Origin: Hahnella aquatica
Lineage (GTDB): Bacteria > Pseudomonadota > Gammaproteobacteria > Burkholderiales > Burkholderiaceae_A
Direction of reading: 5' to 3'
Length of the DNA: 64,000 nt
Assembly: GCA_965194505.1 (NCBI GenBank)
Contig: OZ239144.1
Span: forward strand, 992,001-1,056,000
Position numbers and translations under genes: made by a program. Positions 60,208 to 64,000 of this stretch are shown one piece after another; positions within the stretch are counted from its first letter, which is position 1; every line of letters begins with the position of its first letter. Below the pieces are notes generated by a model, which saw nothing but the letters and a program-made list of their open reading frames with translations, was not told the DNA's origin and did no database searches.

Positions 60208-60630
60208 ATGGCAACCCTACCCTCCAAAACCCTCGAGACCTTCCCCAACCCCAAACCCGAACGGCCCTACCACGTTCATTTTGAGGTTCCGGAGTTCACG
60301 TGCCTGTGCCCCCTCACGGGCCAGCCCGACTTTGCCCACTTCACCATCGACTACTTCCCGGACCAGCGCAACATCGAGCTGAAGTCGCTCAAGCTCTACA
60401 TGTGGTCCTTTCGAGACCAAGGTGCCTTTCACGAGGCCGTGACCAACCAGATCACAGACGACCTCGTGGCCGCCTGCTCGCCACACTTTCTTCGGCTCAC
60501 GGCCAAGTGGTTCGTGCGCGGCGGCATCTTCACCACCGTGGTGGTGGAGCATCGTGCGCCAGGCTGGCAGCCCCCCACCCGGGTCGACCTCGGCGCATTC
60601 CAGAGCGAGCCCTCCACCCGAGAACCTTAA
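60208..60630 (+). CDS. queF: NADPH-dependent 7-cyano-7-deazaguanine reductase
   Basis: QueF reduces preQ0 to preQ1 in queuosine synthesis. At 140 residues it is the short, type I form. The thioimide-forming cysteine is Cys34 and the general acid Asp41 in EFTCLCPLTGQPDFA. The family motif IELKSLKLYMWSFRDQGAFHE is present in two parts (ELKSLKLYMWS, GAFHEA). AAGG seven bases before the ATG is the ribosome binding site. No other queuosine gene is nearby; dapD follows 16 bases later. Confidence 0.95.
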   Translation: MATLPSKTLETFPNPKPERPYHVHFEVPEFTCLCPLTGQPDFAHFTIDYFPDQRNIELKSLKLYMWSFRDQGAFHEAVTNQITDDLVAACSPHFLRLTAKWFVRGGIFTTVVVEHRAPGWQPPTRVDLGAFQSEPSTREP

Positions 60631-60646
60631 GACCAGGAGCATGGAC

Positions 60647-61477
60647 ATGACCACCTCTCACGACACACTTGCCAACCTTCTGGATGCCGCATGGGAGAAC
60701 CGCACCCAGTTCAGCCCCAGCAACTGCCCTGCAGACGTAAAGGCTGCAGTCGACACGGTGCTGGAGGGCCTGGACGCCGGCCGCCTTCGGGTGGCCGACA
60801 AGCAAAACGGCACCTGGGTCGTGCACCAATGGGTCAAGAAGGCCGTGCTGCTGAGCTTTCGGCTTGCAGACAACCAGCCCGTGCGCGCCGGCGACCTCCA
60901 ATTCTTCGACAAAGTGCCCACCAAGTTTGAAGGCTGGAGCCCCGACGCCCTTCAGGCCTTGGGCGTTCGCATCGTGCCGCCCGCAGTGGCCCGCCGCGGC
61001 AGCTTCCTCGCACGAAATGTCATTCTCATGCCGAGCTATGTGAACATTGGCGCCTATGTGGATGAAGGCACCATGGTCGACACCTGGGCCACAGTGGGCT
61101 CCTGCGCCCAGATCGGCAAAAACGTTCACCTCTCTGGCGGCGTTGGCATCGGTGGCGTGCTCGAGCCGCTGCAGGCCAACCCCACCATCATTGAAGACAA
61201 CTGCTTCATCGGTGCCCGTTCGGAGGTCGTGGAAGGCGTGATCGTGGAGGAGAACTCCGTGCTCTCGATGGGCGTCTTCATCGGGCAGTCCACCCGCATC
61301 TACGACCGGGCCACCGGCGAGATTCACATGGGTCGTGTGCCCTCTGGCAGCGTCGTGGTCCCAGGCAGCCTCCCCTCCGACGACGGCAAGTACAGCCTGG
61401 CCTGCGCGGTCATCGTCAAGCGCGTTGATGCGCAGACCCGCGCCAAGACCAGCATCAACGAGCTGCTGCGCGCCTAG
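60647..61477 (+). CDS. dapD: Tetrahydrodipicolinate N-succinyltransferase
   Basis: DapD succinylates tetrahydrodipicolinate in lysine and meso-diaminopimelate synthesis. I chose the ATG at 60647, since AGGAG (60635-60639) is seven bases away; the ATG at 60641 is too close to it. That gives 276 residues. A helical N-terminal domain is followed by hexapeptide repeats (MPSYVNIGAYVDEGTMVDTW, split; GSCAQIGKNVHLSGGVGIGG) and the C-terminal KYSLACAVIVKRVDAQTRAKT. dapE, acting two steps later, lies two genes downstream. Confidence 0.96.
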   Translation: MTTSHDTLANLLDAAWENRTQFSPSNCPADVKAAVDTVLEGLDAGRLRVADKQNGTWVVHQWVKKAVLLSFRLADNQPVRAGDLQFFDKVPTKFEGWSPDALQALGVRIVPPAVARRGSFLARNVILMPSYVNIGAYVDEGTMVDTWATVGSCAQIGKNVHLSGGVGIGGVLEPLQANPTIIEDNCFIGARSEVVEGVIVEENSVLSMGVFIGQSTRIYDRATGEIHMGRVPSGSVVVPGSLPSDDGKYSLACAVIVKRVDAQTRAKTSINELLRA

Positions 61478-61485
61478 AAGTCAGC

Positions 61486-61881
61486 ATGACCACTCCGCGC
61501 GTCCACGGCATTCCCAACTGCGACCAGGTTCGCCAGGCGCGCCGTTGGCTGTCGTCCCACGGGGTGGCGTTCGACTTCATCGACCTTCGCAATGCGCCCC
61601 CAAATGAAGCCCAGCTGCTGGAGTGGCTCAAGCACATTCCCCATGACAGCCTGCTCAACCGGCGAGGCCTGACCTGGCGACGCCTTCCAGAGCCCACCCG
61701 GCAGGGTGTGGTGGATCAGACCACCGCACTCGAACTCTTGCTGCAGCATCCCCTGCTGCTCAAGCGGCCCATTCTGGAATGGGGTGAGCAGCTTGCCGTA
61801 GGATTCTCAGAGCCACTCTATGAAAGCCTCTTGACATGCCGGCCTCCGACTCCCGAACCGTTGCCCTCGCCAGAGAACTGA
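61486..61881 (+). CDS. YffB-like protein (ArsC/Spx thioredoxin-fold family)
   Basis: A 131-residue thioredoxin-fold protein of the arsenate reductase/Spx family. The single active-site-like Cys12 lies in GIPNCDQVRQARRWL, the pattern of YffB rather than of true ArsC, and the WRRLPEPTRQG and LKRPILEW segments follow. YffB has glutathione-dependent reductase features but no settled role. It sits between dapD and dapE and overlaps dapE by 46 bases, as is common in proteobacteria. Confidence 0.85.
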   Translation: MTTPRVHGIPNCDQVRQARRWLSSHGVAFDFIDLRNAPPNEAQLLEWLKHIPHDSLLNRRGLTWRRLPEPTRQGVVDQTTALELLLQHPLLLKRPILEWGEQLAVGFSEPLYESLLTCRPPTPEPLPSPEN

Positions 61882-63023
61882 TTCGCCGGCCTTCGGTCAC
61901 CCCCCGAGACGAGGGCTGCTGCGAGCTCATCGCGGCCCGACTCCAGCCCCTGGGCTTTCAAACAGAGATCATGCCCTTTGGTGAGGTAACGAACCTCTGG
62001 GCCGTGCGTGAGGGCGGGCTGCCCGGGCCCACCCTGGTGCTCGCCGGCCACACCGATGTGGTGCCACCGGGCCCGCTCGAGGCCTGGTCCAGCGGCCCGT
62101 TTGAAGCCCAGGTTCATCCGGGCGATGCACTGGTGGGCCGAGGCGCCGCAGACATGAAGTCTTCGCTGGCGGCCTTTGTCACGGCCACCGAGGCATTTGT
62201 CGAGGCCCACCCCACCTTTCATGGGCGGCTGGCCTACCTGATCACCTCGGATGAAGAGGGCCCCGCGATCGATGGCACCGTTCAGGTCCTGCGCGAACTC
62301 GCCCACCGCGGCGAGCAGCTCAATTACTGCCTGGTGGGTGAGCCCACCTCCAGCCAGCAGCTTGGCGACACCATCAAAAACGGCCGTCGGGGCTCGCTGT
62401 CCGGGCAGCTCACCATCTTCGGAAAGCAGGGCCACATTGCCTACCCCCAGCTGGCAGACAACCCCATCCATCGCTTTGCACCCGCACTGGCCGAGCTGGC
62501 CAACATTCAGTGGGACGATGGCAACCAGTACTTCCCGCCCACCACCTGGCAGGTCTCGAACATGCAGGCGGGCACGGGTGCCACCAATGTCATTCCAGGC
62601 GCATTGAAGGCGTCCTTTAATTTTCGTTTCGGCAGCGTGAGCTCCCCCGATGACCTCAAGGCCCGGCTGGAGTCGGTCCTGCACCGACACAGCCTGCAGT
62701 ACGAGATCGACTGGAACCTCGGTGGCGACCCCTACCTCACGCCACTGGGAACCCTGTGCGATGCCATGCGCCATGCCATCTCGTCGGTCACAGGCCTCGA
62801 GGCCCAGCTCTCCACCACAGGCGGCACCTCCGATGGCCGCTTCATTGCCAAGCACTGCCGCGAAGTCATTGAGTTCGGACCACGCAACGCCACGATCCAC
62901 CAGGTCAATGAGTCCATTGGGGTGTCTGAGATCGACCAGCTGCACTCGGTCTACCAGGGCTTCATCGAGCGCCTGCTCATCCAACTGCCGGCCACAAGGC
63001 CACACGACCACCAGGCTGCCTAG
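61836..63023 (+). CDS. dapE: Succinyl-diaminopimelate desuccinylase
   Basis: DapE removes succinate from N-succinyl-L,L-diaminopimelate, giving diaminopimelate for lysine and peptidoglycan. The 395 residues form an M20 metallopeptidase: VLAGHTDVVPPGP with the first zinc His and Asp, the bridging GRGAADMKSSLAAF Asp, ITSDEEGPA with the catalytic Glu, and TGGTSDGRF near the end with the last His in FGPRNATIHQ. The ATG lies within the upstream gene; no later one keeps the N-terminal helix (ALARELIRRPSVTP). Confidence 0.95.
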   Translation: MPASDSRTVALARELIRRPSVTPRDEGCCELIAARLQPLGFQTEIMPFGEVTNLWAVREGGLPGPTLVLAGHTDVVPPGPLEAWSSGPFEAQVHPGDALVGRGAADMKSSLAAFVTATEAFVEAHPTFHGRLAYLITSDEEGPAIDGTVQVLRELAHRGEQLNYCLVGEPTSSQQLGDTIKNGRRGSLSGQLTIFGKQGHIAYPQLADNPIHRFAPALAELANIQWDDGNQYFPPTTWQVSNMQAGTGATNVIPGALKASFNFRFGSVSSPDDLKARLESVLHRHSLQYEIDWNLGGDPYLTPLGTLCDAMRHAISSVTGLEAQLSTTGGTSDGRFIAKHCREVIEFGPRNATIHQVNESIGVSEIDQLHSVYQGFIERLLIQLPATRPHDHQAA

Positions 63024-63025
63024 CC

Positions 63026-63952
63026 ATGGCGGGCACTGTCTTGTTGTCGAGCTCGGCCGAGGCGCGAGCATCACACCTGCTCACGGTGGCCGACTGGGTT
63101 CGCGCCATTGCATCGGACATGGCCCGTGCAGACGTGGGCCTTGGCCAGGGCGTTCAGTCGTATGTGGACGATGCACGCTGGCTGGTCCTCGGGGCGCTCA
63201 GGCTTGCGCCCGATGCGCCCGATACCTTGGACGACGCGCGACTGCTGCCCGCGGAGCAACAACTGCTCTTTGAGGTGGCCAGCAGACGAATTCAAGGCCG
63301 TGAGCCCACCGCCTATGTCCTGGGTGAGGCCTGGCTGCGCGGCCATCGTTTCAAGTCAGACCCGCGGGCCATCATTCCGCGCTCCCTCATTTCGGAGCTG
63401 CTCTGGCCGCCGAGCCTTCCCCTGCAGGGGGGCGACCCCACACATGTGCTCGACCTGTGCACCGGCGGGGGAAGCCTGGCCATCTTGGCCGCCCTGGCCT
63501 GGCCAGACTGCCGCGTTCAAGCCGTCGACCTCAGCCCCGATGCCCTCGCACTGGCCCGCGAGAATGTGGCCCTCCACGGCAAGGCGCAGCAGATCGAGCT
63601 GCACGAAGGCAGCCTCTTCGAGCCGCTGCAAAAGGGTGCCATGTTCGACCTCATCCTCTGCAACCCGCCCTACGTGCCGACCCGAAAGGTCGACCATGCA
63701 CCCCTGGAGTTCCAGAAGGAGCCGCGCATGGCACTCGAGGCCGGAGACGATGGCATGCGGGTGCTTCGAGGCCTGCTCTCCGGTTACCAGAACTGGCTCA
63801 CCCCAGACGGCAGCCTCGTGGTGGAGGTGGGCCAGGAGTACGAGGCCACCATGTCACTCTTTGAGAATGAATTTCCGCAGCTCGAGCCCCTCTGGCTTGA
63901 GACCACCCAGACCCATGACCACGTCTTCTTGCTCCAAGGAGGTTGCACATGA
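63026..63952 (+). CDS. prmB: 50S ribosomal protein L3 glutamine methyltransferase
   Basis: PrmB methylates a glutamine of ribosomal protein L3. The 308 residues contain the AdoMet-binding VLDLCTGGGSLAILAAL motif and the active-site ILCNPPYVP (NPPY) of the N5-glutamine methyltransferases. The helical N-terminal domain (SHLLTVADWVRAI) and the YVLGEAWLRGHRF segment distinguish it from the release-factor enzyme PrmC. It starts two bases after the dapE stop and overlaps the next gene by four. Confidence 0.92.
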   Translation: MAGTVLLSSSAEARASHLLTVADWVRAIASDMARADVGLGQGVQSYVDDARWLVLGALRLAPDAPDTLDDARLLPAEQQLLFEVASRRIQGREPTAYVLGEAWLRGHRFKSDPRAIIPRSLISELLWPPSLPLQGGDPTHVLDLCTGGGSLAILAALAWPDCRVQAVDLSPDALALARENVALHGKAQQIELHEGSLFEPLQKGAMFDLILCNPPYVPTRKVDHAPLEFQKEPRMALEAGDDGMRVLRGLLSGYQNWLTPDGSLVVEVGQEYEATMSLFENEFPQLEPLWLETTQTHDHVFLLQGGCT

Positions 63953-64000
63953 TCACGCTCTTCACCTGGCCCACACCCAATGGCAAAAAAGTCTCGATCC
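63949..64000 (+). CDS. Glutathione S-transferase family protein (N-terminal fragment)
   Basis: The window ends 17 codons into this gene. The start overlaps the prmB stop (ATGA), and AAGGAGG lies about nine bases before it. The visible N terminus, MITLFTWPTPNGKKVSI, is the first strand and active-site turn of YfcG-like glutathione S-transferases, where the TPNG turn contacts glutathione. The rest is outside the window, so the subclass cannot be told. Confidence 0.8.
   Translation, partial: MITLFTWPTPNGKKVSI

Noticed and set aside
1..64000. Mobile elements, prophage, CRISPR, tRNA or rRNA genes
   Set aside because: No transposase, integrase or phage protein, no regularly spaced repeats, and no cloverleaf or rRNA signature was seen; gaps are too short to hide most of these.

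Overview
The window is about 64 kb of dense, GC-rich chromosome. Coding runs cover nearly everything, and no gap between genes exceeds about 150 bases, so there is no unexplained stretch over 300 bases. Gene content and order (sucA-odhB-lpdA-zapE; bamD/rluD-pgeF-phaC-phaB-phaR; rpsB-tsf-pyrH-frr-uppS-cdsA-dxr-rseP-bamA-skp-lpxD-fabZ-lpxA-lpxB-rnhB; ppsA/ppsR; smc-zipA-ligA) are those of a Gram-negative betaproteobacterium, most likely order Burkholderiales. Genus cannot be settled from the sequence alone. Many stop/start overlaps and divergent gaps of only 11-20 bases suggest a compact genome. I see no tRNA or rRNA gene, insertion sequence, prophage, CRISPR array or plasmid function.

Layout. 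(1) 1-7232, plus: end of the 2-oxoglutarate dehydrogenase operon (sucA, odhB, lpdA), coupled to zapE, then a small secreted protein of unknown function, a YdcH-like protein and the YoaA helicase. (2) 7176-8045, minus: bamD, back to back with rluD. (3) 8061-15387, plus: rluD, pgeF and the polyhydroxybutyrate genes phaC, phaB and phaR, then rimO and a BktB-like thiolase. (4) 15522-18940, minus: mltG, tmk, holB, tatD. (5) 18961-23898: ygfZ, a PaaI-type thioesterase (minus), selO, msrB, yciB, bolA and a parvulin. (6) 23935-28518, minus: smpB, guaB, guaA, tadA and an L,D-transpeptidase. (7) 28530-34010: ratA, rnfH, a branched-chain amino acid binding protein, and divergent ppsA and ppsR. (8) 33985-49107, minus: a 16-gene run from rpsB to an RNA methyltransferase, covering translation, isoprenoid and phospholipid synthesis, outer-membrane assembly and lipid A synthesis. 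(9) 49250-52691, plus: map and glnD. (10) 52688-60079, minus: smc, zipA, ligA, galU. (11) 60208-64000, plus: queF, dapD, a YffB-like ArsC-family protein, dapE, prmB and the start of a glutathione S-transferase gene.

The genes are mostly core housekeeping. Carbon flows from the TCA cycle (sucA/odhB/lpdA) and gluconeogenesis (ppsA with its regulator ppsR) to storage polymer (phaC/phaB/thiolase with phaR). Guanine nucleotides (guaBA), lysine and peptidoglycan precursors (dapD, dapE), undecaprenyl phosphate (dxr, uppS), CDP-diacylglycerol (cdsA) and lipid A (lpxD/A/B with fabZ) feed envelope growth, which bamA, bamD, skp, rseP, mltG, zipA and zapE carry out.

I found no convincing new multi-gene system. 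The most interesting leads are regulatory: a recurring -10-like box only 5-8 bases before start codons that lack a good ribosome binding site (candidate leaderless genes), very short divergent promoter regions, a possible PhaR operator before phaC, a tandem repeat before the amino acid binding protein gene, an AT-rich island at the tmk/holB junction, and one conserved-looking secreted two-cysteine protein of unknown function. All were read by eye; no search was run.
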